A DNA stretch of 64,000 bases from Mucilaginibacter polytrichastri (GTDB lineage: Bacteria > Bacteroidota > Bacteroidia > Sphingobacteriales > Sphingobacteriaceae), in the NCBI RefSeq assembly GCF_001911425.1, contig NZ_MPPL01000001.1, forward strand, positions 4,715,314 through 4,779,313. Direction: 5' to 3'. Positions 27,406-35,492 of the stretch are shown in pieces. The notes below the pieces were generated by a model. The model saw only the letters and a list, made by a program, of their open reading frames with translations, had not been told where the DNA came from and did not search any database. The first letter of the stretch is position 1. Each line of letters starts with the position of its first letter. The position numbers were made by a program, and so were the translations under genes.

Positions 27406-27815
27406 TTATTGTTTAATGTTTGGTACGATCCATGCAGTGAATAAACATGCTGCACGAAAAGACCATTGATCATTTATTGACCATCCACGAAATTTACCAC
27501 GAGCCAGATGTGCGGAGTTATGCACGCGGGTTTGAAATTTTGGCGAAATATCCTGAAGCGAATTGATCGAAGTACCATCGACCATCGAAAAATCAGGCTT
27601 GCCGTTTTGCAGCAAGTCGGCAAAATCTTGGTAAGGTGATAGGTTTACTTTGATAACCTTTTGCATTACTTCTCCCCACTGCAGCACTTCGCATACAGAA
27701 TACACTTTATTATTTCTTGATTGCATCTCCATTACCACCGCCAAGAACATTTCAGGTGTGCCGTTAAAACCGGGTTTAAGCTTGAAAGCTTTTAAAAGAA
27801 ATTAAGTAATCCCAT
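27406..27815 (-). pseudogene. hypothetical gene with a frameshift near its start
   Basis: A plausible start ATG at 27815 reads MGLLNFF and then meets TAA within the run TTCTTTTAAAAG at about 27790-27801. A different frame continues without a stop as KAFKLKPGFNGTPEMFL and on to the stop at 27406. The joined protein would be about 135 aa and reads as a normal globular sequence. A 1- or 2-nt change in the run explains the break. Alternatively translation may begin at Met 27750 or 27666. No family is recognised. Confidence 0.4.
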
Positions 27816-28469
27816 CGCCTTGAGTTTAAGTTAATGAATACTATAACCTAAAGTTAAGCAATATTGTAGCACATTGTCAATAAGCACATTACCTCCCAAT
27901 TCATTTATAGTTAGTTTTTCAGGAGCCTCATAATATTCAATCTGAATACGGGACTAACGCCAGGTCAAATTCTCTATTTCCACATTGTTTAAAATAATTG
28001 CCGTTCCGCCGGAAGCTGCGGCCGCGCTCTCCGCTCTATCTGCCGGGGACGGCAGGATAATGCTTCCGATCGCTAACGGATGACTTCGCTGAGAATATTT
28101 AGGCAGACGTCGGCGGGGCAGCCTCGGCCGGAGCAACCACCGGCAGGGCATGCCCCGCCAACGTTTCTGCCCGGGTACCTCTTTTTTCCTGTTGCTGATT
28201 CCTTTGAGGTTTAGGACCCATTTAGGGTTTTCCGCTTTTGACCTCTGCTTGAGGCAAATTTACCCCTCTTCAGCGGGCAAGGCCATGTGAATGCCGTCAA
28301 AATATTTTCCCCTGGACGGGGTAAAATTTTTTGTATGGCGGCAGCCTTGACCCGCTCACCCCACGCGCAAGTGATTTGCCTCTATCAGAGGCCAAAAGCT
28401 AAGGACTGCCAAAGACGCCTTTGAAAAAAAGTTAAAGGAAAAAAAAGCAAAAACCAAAAAAGTAACAAA
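27816..28469. other. long non-coding leader before the PRTRC-type gene series
   Basis: This stretch of about 650 bases changes from AT-rich (27816-27950) to visibly GC-rich (27990-28370). It holds only a weak Arg/Pro-rich minus ORF (27954-28151) that I reject. Its main content is the nested palindrome described at 28251-28382 and the presumed promoter of the plus-strand series starting at 28470. It marks the switch from mostly minus-strand cargo to the PRTRC block. Confidence 0.5.
28251..28382. repeat. nested long inverted repeats (candidate oriT/ori or structured RNA)
   Basis: Outer arms gaggcaaat (28251-28259) and atttgcctc (28374-28382) are perfect. Inside, gcgggcaaggc (28273-28283) pairs with gccttgacccgc (28344-28355, one bulged A). 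Then tgccg (28292-28296) pairs with cggca (28339-28343), and an AT-rich stem closes on cccc-tggac-gggg (28309-28321). The whole can fold into one long interrupted hairpin. It lies about 90 nt before the first gene of the PRTRC series. Such structure fits a transfer or replication origin or a leader RNA; no relaxase gene is next to it. Confidence 0.6.
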
Positions 28470-28898
28470 ATGGAAAAAGAACTAACGTACAGCATTCAGC
28501 CCCTGCTTGAAGAAAAAGAGGGTAGTATTTCAGGGCCAAGGTCGCCAGCATTATTTGCAAAAGAAATGGCTGCACAGGTCGGTTTCAAGTATAACCGCCT
28601 TGCCCGTTTATGGCTTGCGGACGAACGCATCAACCAATGCCGGGAGGACGGCGGGTTAACAGGTCACGATACCTTAATCATCGGTGCCGTTTACAAAGAC
28701 AATGTTTGGCTAAGCCTGTGGGTAGATACGGGCGTAGGCGGTGTGGCTATCGCCTCGGCTTTCCGCTCGGACGGCAGTATCGACTTCGTGGAATTATACC
28801 GCCAGCAACCCTACGTCAGCAAGCTGAGCCAAAAACAGGTTGGCGAAATCTTCCAGTCCGTATTCAACGACCCTACCCAAATCAATATCAAATCTTAA
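28470..28898 (+). CDS. hypothetical protein, first gene of PRTRC-linked series
   Basis: The 142-aa protein is not assigned to a family. It has an N-terminal acidic segment, then ALFAKEMAAQVGFKYNRLARLWLADERI (helical) and a beta-rich centre. The start is supported by the end of the structured leader 30-90 nt upstream. It opens a tight plus-strand series in which nearly all genes are spaced by 10-20 nt, so it is probably co-transcribed with the PRTRC genes. Function unknown. Confidence 0.7.
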   Translation: MEKELTYSIQPLLEEKEGSISGPRSPALFAKEMAAQVGFKYNRLARLWLADERINQCREDGGLTGHDTLIIGAVYKDNVWLSLWVDTGVGGVAIASAFRSDGSIDFVELYRQQPYVSKLSQKQVGEIFQSVFNDPTQINIKS

Positions 28899-28910
28899 TC
28901 ATCTACCGCC

Positions 28911-29126
28911 ATGAAAATTCTCACCAAAATAAAAAGCCTGTTAACGGCATCAACCAAGCAGGATGATACCGTTGTCCTTTATTCCCAAAACCTCAAAGTG
29001 GTTTATAAGCACAATGACATCGGTGTTTCGACAGACTATTACCACCGGGGAACAAGCGAGCCATTCCGAATGGATCAGGTATGGTTTTCAGATGTGCCAG
29101 TTCAATCAACACCTAATCACGCTTAA
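28911..29126 (+). CDS. small hypothetical protein
   Basis: The 71-aa product starts 12 nt after the previous stop and ends 1 nt before the next ATG. It contains the pattern VVLYSQNLKVVYKHNDIGVS, a beta hairpin. No family is recognised. Tight spacing on both sides is the best evidence that it is real. Confidence 0.55.
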   Translation: MKILTKIKSLLTASTKQDDTVVLYSQNLKVVYKHNDIGVSTDYYHRGTSEPFRMDQVWFSDVPVQSTPNHA

Positions 29127-29127
29127 C

Positions 29128-29499
29128 ATGACACGCTCTAATATTCATATCAAACTTACTAACGGCAAGGTCTTAGACTGTGTTGCCGATAGCAGCAGCG
29201 CACCCGAACAGGGATGGATTGTCGAAAACCTGTTATTGCCCTTGCTTTCCCTGAACGATGCCGAAAAAGAACTGGCCATGCTCACCGCGTATTGCGCCAT
29301 GAACGAAAAACGGGCGAATGCTACCTATCGCTATATCATCAGCCTGACCAGTAAAACCGTTCATTTTTTCGAGGAAACCTACGACTACAAAAAAGACAAG
29401 TTCCGTTTAGGCGATGACCTGACCGACCGTTACCAGACCTATATCGAAAGCCATCAGGCGTTGGGCGAGTTGCTTAACGAAATCAATACTTCAAAGTAA
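29128..29499 (+). CDS. hypothetical protein of the PRTRC-linked series
   Basis: The start at 29128 (MTRSNIHIK) is chosen over an in-frame ATG at 28963, which would overlap the preceding gene by 160 nt. The 123-aa product is helical (LLSLNDAEKELAMLTAYCAMNE) with a C-terminal helix. No family is recognised. It is followed after 11 nt by the next gene. Confidence 0.65.
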   Translation: MTRSNIHIKLTNGKVLDCVADSSSAPEQGWIVENLLLPLLSLNDAEKELAMLTAYCAMNEKRANATYRYIISLTSKTVHFFEETYDYKKDKFRLGDDLTDRYQTYIESHQALGELLNEINTSK

Positions 29500-29510
29500 T
29501 CCCCATCCAC

Positions 29511-30083
29511 ATGAAAACGATACAACTGAATTTATACCATTTCAGCGAACTCAGCGAGAGGGCGCAGAAAAAAGCACTGGCCGACCATCAGGACTTCAAT
29601 GTGAGCCACAGTTGGTGGGACTGGCTTTACGCAGATGCGGAAGAGGCGGGATTAAAAATAACAGGTTTCGACCTTGACAGGGCTTGTTATTGCAATGCCG
29701 AATTTATCCATGATGCCATTTACACCGCCACACAAGTACGCCTTAATCATGGTGAAAAAACTGAAACCATGCAGGTGACCGTGGCTTTTTGGGAACGCCG
29801 TGACCATACCGTTAATACTTGGACAAGGGATGTGCATGGCGAGTTAGAAAATGCGGAAGAACTGGACACCGCCCTTGACAGCATCGAGGACGATTATCTC
29901 AAAGCTATGAGCATTGCTTACCTGCGGTTACTTGACAAGGTGTACGACGAATTAACAAGTGATGGAGCCATTGCCGAGAGCCTGACCGCAAATAAGTATT
30001 GGTTTACCTCAGACGGCAAAATAGCGACAAGGATAGACAGGCTATCCACAGAAAAAGAACCAAGCACTGCATCAGGAAATTAA
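29511..30083 (+). CDS. hypothetical, phage/element-type protein with SERAQKKA motif
   Basis: The 190-aa acidic protein begins with a motif, YHFSELSERAQKKALADHQ, typical of small phage and element proteins often annotated as toxin-antitoxin stability N-terminal domains. These have a helix F-x-E-L-S-x-x-A-x-x-x-A near the start, then a CYCNAEF strand. Negative charge throughout (39 or so Asp/Glu) might point to DNA mimicry as in antirestriction proteins, but this is only an impression. It lies in the co-directional PRTRC-linked series. Confidence 0.6.
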   Translation: MKTIQLNLYHFSELSERAQKKALADHQDFNVSHSWWDWLYADAEEAGLKITGFDLDRACYCNAEFIHDAIYTATQVRLNHGEKTETMQVTVAFWERRDHTVNTWTRDVHGELENAEELDTALDSIEDDYLKAMSIAYLRLLDKVYDELTSDGAIAESLTANKYWFTSDGKIATRIDRLSTEKEPSTASGN

Positions 30084-30100
30084 GACCTCAAAAGAAAATT

Positions 30101-30346
30101 ATGAGTAAGCACCTGTTAAAATCTCACATCACCATTGTGGACTACGCCGAGCATAAAAAGGTATATCCGCAGGCAGTTTACAAGGCCATTTAAGCGGGAA
30201 AGATCATACCGGATCATGTTGGCTTGTCACGTATCCGAATGATAGACCTTAGAATTTACGGGGACTTTCAATTTGAGGTACATAACCCCGACAAAACACC
30301 CCTGCTTAATTGGTACGAGAATAGAAAAAATAAGAGATCACACTAA
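30101..30346 (+). pseudogene. small gene with in-frame stop
   Basis: The frame starting at ATG 30101 reads SKHLLKSHITIVDYAEHKK and ends at TAA 30191-30193. The same frame then continues with good coding character (AGKIIPDHVGLSRIRMIDL) to a stop at 30344-30346. A single base change (for example AAA to TAA) accounts for the break. The full product would be 81 aa and resembles short DNA-binding adaptor proteins (YPQAVYKAI, a possible HTH). Spacing on both sides fits the operon. Confidence 0.55.
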
Positions 30347-30357
30347 CACGAAAATTT

Positions 30358-30939
30358 ATGAAAACGAACTTCTTTGAAAATATCGCCAACCTGAACGCCC
30401 CCGGCATTTGGACAATAGGCATCCAAAATGATGAAAACGGCAACTTTACCGTATCTGCCTTATACGCCCCCTTTAAATCCAACGAACCCGCCACGAAAAT
30501 GATTGCCCCCCTCATTCACAGGGGTACGGTTACCGATATGGACGAAGGTTTTTTTGACGCAACCGTAACGCAGGTGGAAGCCCTAAAAGGGCTGTACAGC
30601 AATATCAAAGCTTTGACCGCAAGCGTAGATACTGCAAAGAAAAAATTAGGACAGGGAAGCAAACCCCAACCCGTAAAGGCAAAAACCAATGAGGAAGCGA
30701 ACGAAATTGAAGTGGGCGAACCCAAAGTATCTGCCGAAGACAAGAAACGAGCGTATACCGATGCTATCCGAAAAGTGGTGGAACTGAACGATGCCTGCAA
30801 ATATGAGGATGCCCTCAACATCCTGCCATTGGTAGCCGACTACCCCGAGAAAAAAGAAGAACTGGAGAAAAGGCGCACGGATTTGGAACGCAAAAAAGTA
30901 CAGTACGCACAGGCATTAACATTATTTAATGAGGCTTAA
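30358..30939 (+). CDS. PRTRC system protein E
   Basis: The 193-aa product fits PRTRC protein E. It has a globular N-terminal half (NAPGIWTIGIQNDENG, MIAPLIHRGTVTDMDEGFF), a Lys-rich linker and a C-terminal helical half with EKKEELEKRRTDLERKK. It precedes the ubiquitin-like protein C by 12 nt, as is usual for the cassette. PRTRC stands for ParB-related, ThiF-related cassette; its biological role is not established. Protein E has no known enzyme activity. Confidence 0.8.
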   Translation: MKTNFFENIANLNAPGIWTIGIQNDENGNFTVSALYAPFKSNEPATKMIAPLIHRGTVTDMDEGFFDATVTQVEALKGLYSNIKALTASVDTAKKKLGQGSKPQPVKAKTNEEANEIEVGEPKVSAEDKKRAYTDAIRKVVELNDACKYEDALNILPLVADYPEKKEELEKRRTDLERKKVQYAQALTLFNEA

Positions 30940-30951
30940 AAATACCGCATC

Positions 30952-31170
30952 ATGTTACAGACCACACAACTCGAAAGAATATTTATCCATAAGGACAACG
31001 GGCAGGAAGTCCGTTTGACCGACCCCAACGACACCATGAACCCCGATATGGTACTAAACTTTTACACAGGTACCTACCCCATCCTGACCAACGCCCGAAT
31101 TGTCGGGCCTGAAATAAAGGATGATTTCATACAGTACCGCTTTGAAAGCACAATGGGTACAAAAGGTTAA
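30952..31170 (+). CDS. PRTRC system protein C (ubiquitin-like beta-grasp)
   Basis: The 72-aa product matches PRTRC protein C: LERIFIHKDNGQEVRLTDPN, then PDMVLNFYTGTYPILTNA and a final strand. The family is described as a prokaryotic ubiquitin-like beta-grasp protein. It ends in MGTKG, with a C-terminal Gly that would allow adenylation by the ThiF-like protein encoded 1.9 kb downstream. It could therefore be conjugated or be a sulphur carrier; neither is shown. Confidence 0.85.
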   Translation: MLQTTQLERIFIHKDNGQEVRLTDPNDTMNPDMVLNFYTGTYPILTNARIVGPEIKDDFIQYRFESTMGTKG

Positions 31171-31181
31171 ACTGCAACATC

Positions 31182-31358
31182 ATGGAAACCAACAAAATTA
31201 AAAGAAAAGTAACAATTATAGAGGAGAACACACAATGGAAACTGCACCAGCTATTCGGAGCGTTTATTCAAAAGTTAGACCGCTTGCCCGATGCAAGGGA
31301 AGTACAGCAAAACCCGCTAAGAAGCGCACCAAAGGAACGCACCGTAATGGTTTTTTAA
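31182..31358 (+). CDS. small protein between PRTRC C and F
   Basis: A 58-aa frame begins ATG 31182 (ETNKIKRKVTIIEENTQWKL) and ends at TAA 31356-31358, inside a T6 run. It starts 12 nt after the protein C stop, and its sequence looks far more like a protein than the overlapping first 40 residues of the long F frame. Its last codons ATG GTT TTT would be the start of protein F if the run had one more T. It is either a separate small gene or, with one extra T, the 5' part of a fused frame. Confidence 0.55.
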   Translation: METNKIKRKVTIIEENTQWKLHQLFGAFIQKLDRLPDAREVQQNPLRSAPKERTVMVF

Positions 31359-32347
31359 CGCATTCGTTCCGCCCGTTTCTCAGCCTGCCCTTTGCCCATC
31401 ACGGGCAGGGCGAACGGGAGTTTTTCCAGTCATTGGAAAACCTCTGCCAATTGTACCAATGGCAAGCCCCCGATGTTTCGGCCTTGCCATTCCCGCAGAA
31501 CGTTTCGGCAGTATTGGAAAAACTGTCGGCGCAGCGGTTTGACGGCGCATCGGTTATGCTTTTGCAGGACAAAGGATGCCCCGCCAGACTGGCGACCGTC
31601 AAAACCTACAACACTAATTACTGCCTGTATTATATTCCCGTTCGCCCATTTTGGCGGATGAAAAATGAACCGTGCAGGCAAGCCTGTTTTGAATTGACAC
31701 AGACGCTTTTCGCCTACCTGTATCAAATCGCAGGTGTGCCTTATTTCCGTGAGCCGGGCTATTTGGACAACACTTATGACAGTTTGGAGAACTGGATCAA
31801 TGAGATTGACGATGACGGCAACGAAGATGAGGAGGAAGAAATTTTTAGAAAACGCCAGTTTGCCGAATTTGAACTTATGAAACAGGCAGGTGACCTGTTA
31901 TTGCCTGACATTAAAAAGCCCCTTGATTTAGCATCATGGGAAAAACAGCTTAACGGGTTTTCAGCATCCGATAAGTACGGCAAAGACCTGCGGGAGGTGG
32001 TATATGAATTTTTTAAACTGGTTAAGGATTACCCGACCCGTGCTATAAAGGATAGTATGCACTATGAAATACATGAAAGAGGGGAAGATGACTACGATAT
32101 CTATTGGGAGAACTATATTTCCTTTTACTGGAGTGGCAGGGACAGCCTTGAAAATATGCTTTATGAAATGGTGAACAACGAGTTTCAGGAAGCAGGCTAT
32201 CAGGAAGAACCGATTGCCGTACAATGGTTTGACACTCCGCAGGATAAACCCCGCCATGACTTTGATTTTGAAACCCGACTTTTTTCCCTGTTGAACGAAT
32301 TGACAGGCATCCTAAATGAACTCGACAATGAAGAACCTAACCGATAA
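31235..32347 (+). CDS. PRTRC system protein F
   Basis: The body (from about residue 42, FLTHSFRPFLSLPFAHHG) matches PRTRC protein F: a helical region, an acidic stretch (DDDGNEDEEEEIF, around 190-203) and a C-terminal domain with YDIYWENYISFYWSGRD. The first 40 residues from ATG 31235 overlap the small gene in another frame and look like noise, so the real start is near 31350. No ATG is in frame there; an ATG at 31347 would be in frame if the adjacent T6 run were T7. The gene may be frameshifted, start at a rare codon, or vary by slippage. Its stop overlaps the start of protein B. Confidence 0.7.
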   Translation: METAPAIRSVYSKVRPLARCKGSTAKPAKKRTKGTHRNGFLTHSFRPFLSLPFAHHGQGEREFFQSLENLCQLYQWQAPDVSALPFPQNVSAVLEKLSAQRFDGASVMLLQDKGCPARLATVKTYNTNYCLYYIPVRPFWRMKNEPCRQACFELTQTLFAYLYQIAGVPYFREPGYLDNTYDSLENWINEIDDDGNEDEEEEIFRKRQFAEFELMKQAGDLLLPDIKKPLDLASWEKQLNGFSASDKYGKDLREVVYEFFKLVKDYPTRAIKDSMHYEIHERGEDDYDIYWENYISFYWSGRDSLENMLYEMVNNEFQEAGYQEEPIAVQWFDTPQDKPRHDFDFETRLFSLLNELTGILNELDNEEPNR

Positions 32348-33050
32348 TTTCAGCCACCTCTATCAGCCTGTAAAAACACTGCTGATCTATACCAAACATA
32401 CCGAAGAAGATACGACCAGTGTTTATGTCGAGAGTTACGACATTGGTAAACTTGGCAACCCGATAAACGCCCACCCATTGACCGTTAAGGAAATGTTAGG
32501 CCTGAGCGCCATTTTTCAATCTGCACAGGAGTTTAAGACTAATTTTTTGAGGTGCAGGGGAGTGATGCCGAACAAGGTGTTGTATGTCAATCCCGAACAG
32601 GCAGGCTACGCCGTTTGGTACACCCCGCCACAGGAAGTGCCCTTGTATTTTGCGAATGCTTTAGGCATCAAATCGGGAAAGGGCAAAGTTCCCGCAATGG
32701 TGTGGAAAGCAGGCAGGGAGGAATTATGCGTGTACGCCCTGAAAGGGCATCGCAAACCCGTAGCTAATACCGTCCTTCATCATGCGCCATTTTTCAATGT
32801 TGCCACCGATGGTAAGGTTTGCATGGGTACGGTGCGCATCAATATCGGACAGGAAACCCGACTGGAAGAATTTACGGCACTATGGGAAAAATATTTTTGG
32901 AACAGCTATTTCAGCCACCTCATGGGGGAGTTCAACCCCGTAACCGAGAACATTGTGCAGTTATGGCAGCAGCAGGTCGCCACCGACCGTGTGTTTCCCT
33001 GCCAGCTTTTGAAACCCACCCGCTACACCCTTAAAAACCTGTTCGTATGA
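32316..33050 (+). CDS. PRTRC system protein B (E2-like)
   Basis: The 244-aa product matches PRTRC protein B, which has been described as an E2-like member of prokaryotic ubiquitin-type systems. Visible blocks are RGVMPNKVLYVNPEQAGYAV, YFANALGIKSGKGKVPAM, LHHAPFFNVATDGKVCMGTV with the Cys at about 172, and FWNSYFSHLMG. The Cys after the Asp-Gly turn is the natural candidate for a thioester-forming residue. An alternative start at 32328 (MKNL) is equally possible. It overlaps F at the start and ThiF at the end (ATGA, 4 nt). Confidence 0.85.
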   Translation: MNSTMKNLTDNFSHLYQPVKTLLIYTKHTEEDTTSVYVESYDIGKLGNPINAHPLTVKEMLGLSAIFQSAQEFKTNFLRCRGVMPNKVLYVNPEQAGYAVWYTPPQEVPLYFANALGIKSGKGKVPAMVWKAGREELCVYALKGHRKPVANTVLHHAPFFNVATDGKVCMGTVRINIGQETRLEEFTALWEKYFWNSYFSHLMGEFNPVTENIVQLWQQQVATDRVFPCQLLKPTRYTLKNLFV

Positions 33051-33940
33051 AAACTCAAAAACTGAAAGCGGTAAAATCCGCAGTACATATCGTAGAAAAG
33101 TCCCTGCTGAACCCTTATAACCCACTGATTGTTAACCTGATCGGTGCAGGCGGGACAGGAAGCCAGTTTCTGACTGCACTCGCAAGAATTAACCATGCGC
33201 TCATCGCCCTGAACCATCCCGGACTGATGGTGCGGGTGTTCGACGATGATAAAGTGGAAGAAGCCAATTTAGGGAGGCAACTTTTTTCAACGGCAGAACT
33301 CGGCCTGCACAAAGCCGTTGCACTGGTAAACCGCATCAACCTGTTTTTCGGCACAAACTGGAAAGCCATACCCGAAAAATACAACACGAAAATCCTTAAA
33401 GAAGAACCCGACTTGGGTATGGCGGAACTAACCATATCCTGCGTAGATACCGTGTCTGCAAGGTTTGAAATTGCCGACCTATTATCTAAAATATATGCGA
33501 GCAGGAAACATGCCTATCACCATCCACTCTATTGGATGGACTTCGGCAACAGCAGGGACACAGGGCAGGTCGTTCTTTCTACCATTGCCGAGATACAGCA
33601 ACCCGCATCCAAAAAATTTGAGGTGGTAAGCAGGTTGCCCTTAGTCACCCATGAGTTTAAGGAGTTACTGGAAAGTGCCGAAAAGGGCGATAACACGCCA
33701 AGCTGTTCCTTAGCGGAAGCCCTTACCCATCAGGATTTATTCATTAATTCCGCATTGGCAAATTTAGGGGCATCCCTGCTATGGCAGTTATTCAGAGAGG
33801 GCATGTTATTCAACAGGGGCTTTTTCCTGAACCTCAAAGACTTCAGGGCGACACCGATCAAAGTGACGCCGAATGCCGATAACACTATTGAATTGCCGAA
33901 ACGGAAAAGTTCAAACACCAAATCGCTAAAAGCAGCCTGA
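33047..33940 (+). CDS. PRTRC system ThiF-family (E1-like) protein
   Basis: The 297-aa protein has the ThiF/E1 Rossmann ATP site (VNLIGAGGTGSQFL) and the RVFDDDKVEEANLGRQLF segment with the catalytic Arg. A further strand SCVDTVSARFEI holds the Cys-Val-Asp motif before the crossover. It adenylates the C-terminus of a ubiquitin-like protein in related systems; here PRTRC protein C is the obvious partner. It overlaps protein B by 4 nt. Conserved Cys pairs for zinc, found in some ThiF proteins, were not seen. Confidence 0.9.
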   Translation: MKTQKLKAVKSAVHIVEKSLLNPYNPLIVNLIGAGGTGSQFLTALARINHALIALNHPGLMVRVFDDDKVEEANLGRQLFSTAELGLHKAVALVNRINLFFGTNWKAIPEKYNTKILKEEPDLGMAELTISCVDTVSARFEIADLLSKIYASRKHAYHHPLYWMDFGNSRDTGQVVLSTIAEIQQPASKKFEVVSRLPLVTHEFKELLESAEKGDNTPSCSLAEALTHQDLFINSALANLGASLLWQLFREGMLFNRGFFLNLKDFRATPIKVTPNADNTIELPKRKSSNTKSLKAA

Positions 33941-33941
33941 T

Positions 33942-34124
33942 ATGAAGATCATAGATTTAGACGGCAAGATCATCAAAGTGGAAAATCTCGACCTTGCCTT
34001 GCTACAGGCGGATGATTACCGCCATTACCGTGTGACGATACCCACCGAAAGCGACTTAGACCGCTATGCCTATTGGGAGGATGTTTACCAAAAACTATTG
34101 AAACTTAAAACTGAACAATCATGA
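33942..34124 (+). CDS. small conserved hypothetical after ThiF
   Basis: The 60-aa product (MKIIDLDGKIIKVENLDLAL, then a helical acidic end with DRYAYWEDVYQKLLKL) starts one base after the ThiF stop and overlaps the next gene by 4 nt. The tight coupling shows it is expressed with the cassette. No family is recognised. Confidence 0.7.
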   Translation: MKIIDLDGKIIKVENLDLALLQADDYRHYRVTIPTESDLDRYAYWEDVYQKLLKLKTEQS

Positions 34125-34324
34125 GAACCTTCATTTATTTAATCTGCACTTGTTTGATTTCAACGGGTGCCTACTTCGCTTCGTTGAACAGCCAGCATTA
34201 TATCTACGGGATAGCATTCGCATTTCTGATGTGGACATGGTTTCTATGGGGCTCCGACCGCCGAAGCAGAAAAGCAGCTGAAAGACGGGAAATGTACCGT
34301 GACCGCCTATCTAACCGAAAGTAA
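34121..34324 (+). CDS. small membrane protein
   Basis: The 67-aa product has two membrane segments (FIYLICTCLISTGAYFASL and IYGIAFAFLMWTWFLW) and an Arg-rich cytoplasmic tail. It starts within the stop of the previous gene. A shorter relative is encoded on the other strand at 35815-35973 (shared M-x-TFIYLI-x-T, IS-x-GA and RSRK). Role unknown. Confidence 0.7.
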   Translation: MRTFIYLICTCLISTGAYFASLNSQHYIYGIAFAFLMWTWFLWGSDRRSRKAAERREMYRDRLSNRK

Positions 34325-34336
34325 AACCTAACCGCT

Positions 34337-35473
34337 ATGGTAAAGATAAAGGAGGGATATGTAATGTCCCAAAGGGAACGTGAAGAATACGAACGGCAAA
34401 ATGCCCTGCCCCGCAAGGGTTCGGGGCGGGTAGACTATTATTTCAAACCGCAGACCAAATACCCGCCACGCATCTACGTTTTTATGGATGCTGACCTGTG
34501 GCGTGACCGCAACCGCAGGCCGATGGGACTGCACACAGCATTCCCTTTCCTGAGCAGACCGATGACAAAAGGGGAAATTGAATACCATCATTTCGACTGG
34601 CGGTTATGTTATCACCAGTACGAAGATTGGGAGAGGCTCATCTATGCCGAGGAAAAGGAAGCCGAAGATTTGGATTTGGAAAATGAGGGGGCAGGAACTG
34701 ACTTCTTAAAGCGGTTAAAATCCTTTCGCTCAAAAATCCCGCTGAAAGCGAACTTGGGGGAACTCCCGCCCGACCCGCCCGAATTACAGGCGGATGGGGA
34801 AACGGTTTATTTACGGGAACTGATTGACAGCGGGAATGCCCTGAATGCCGCAGAGGTCGGTAAGTTGCTTGACGACGAATTAAAAACGCAGCAACGGCCT
34901 GCGGTACTGATCGCCCTGCGCCAGCTTTACCAAAACTTCGGCAAGCAAGAAGATCATCAAAATGAACTAACCGAACAAAGCATCAGACGCAAAGTCGAAT
35001 TACAACAGCAGCGTGCCCGCCGCAATTTTGTAAGGCGGGTATATGCAAAAAACAAGCTGTTCGCTTTGGAAGAGATACTTATAAAATATCCTGATTACAC
35101 TACCGATATGCTTTGCGCAGACCTGCACATCAAGAGAAAAGCCGATAAGCGAAAGAAGCATAAGCCCATTACCGACCTCCGCCGTTGCCAGTTGGAAAAA
35201 CTGGCGCACCTGCTAAGATACGGGCAACTGAATGATAAAGCGTATAACAACACTTGTAACCGTATCGCCATCCTGCAACATGCGCATAGCTTGCGCCTGC
35301 CCGTGCCGCTCCTGGTTAATTTACAGCAGGAAGCAGTTGTTTACAGTTTCCCGTGGCAGATACGCGAGGGCGTGGTAAAAGATTTCGTGGCATTGGCCAA
35401 CAAACCCGGCATGACTCATCAAGTACTTGAGGAACACCATAACGAAATGGTACGCTCGAATCATAGTTATTAA
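34337..35473 (+). CDS. hypothetical protein closing the PRTRC-linked series
   Basis: The 378-aa product is basic and mostly helical in its second half (KVELQQQRARRNFVRRVYAK), with a Pro-rich joint (LGELPPDPPEL) near residue 145. The C-terminal part (LRRCQLEKLAHLLRYGQLND) looks like a helical repeat or DNA-binding region. No family is recognised. It follows 12 nt after the membrane protein gene. It may include a further small start at MSQREREE (34364). Confidence 0.65.
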   Translation: MVKIKEGYVMSQREREEYERQNALPRKGSGRVDYYFKPQTKYPPRIYVFMDADLWRDRNRRPMGLHTAFPFLSRPMTKGEIEYHHFDWRLCYHQYEDWERLIYAEEKEAEDLDLENEGAGTDFLKRLKSFRSKIPLKANLGELPPDPPELQADGETVYLRELIDSGNALNAAEVGKLLDDELKTQQRPAVLIALRQLYQNFGKQEDHQNELTEQSIRRKVELQQQRARRNFVRRVYAKNKLFALEEILIKYPDYTTDMLCADLHIKRKADKRKKHKPITDLRRCQLEKLAHLLRYGQLNDKAYNNTCNRIAILQHAHSLRLPVPLLVNLQQEAVVYSFPWQIREGVVKDFVALANKPGMTHQVLEEHHNEMVRSNHSY

Positions 35474-35492
35474 CGTAAAAAAAAATGACATC

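Noticed and set aside
27954..28151. 65-aa Arg/Pro-rich minus ORF in the PRTRC leader
   Set aside because: Arises from GC-rich non-coding sequence; composition is not protein-like.
28610..28966. 118-aa plus ORF overlapping the first PRTRC-linked gene
   Set aside because: Out-of-frame shadow rich in Arg and Gly; the 28470 frame has better sequence and spacing.
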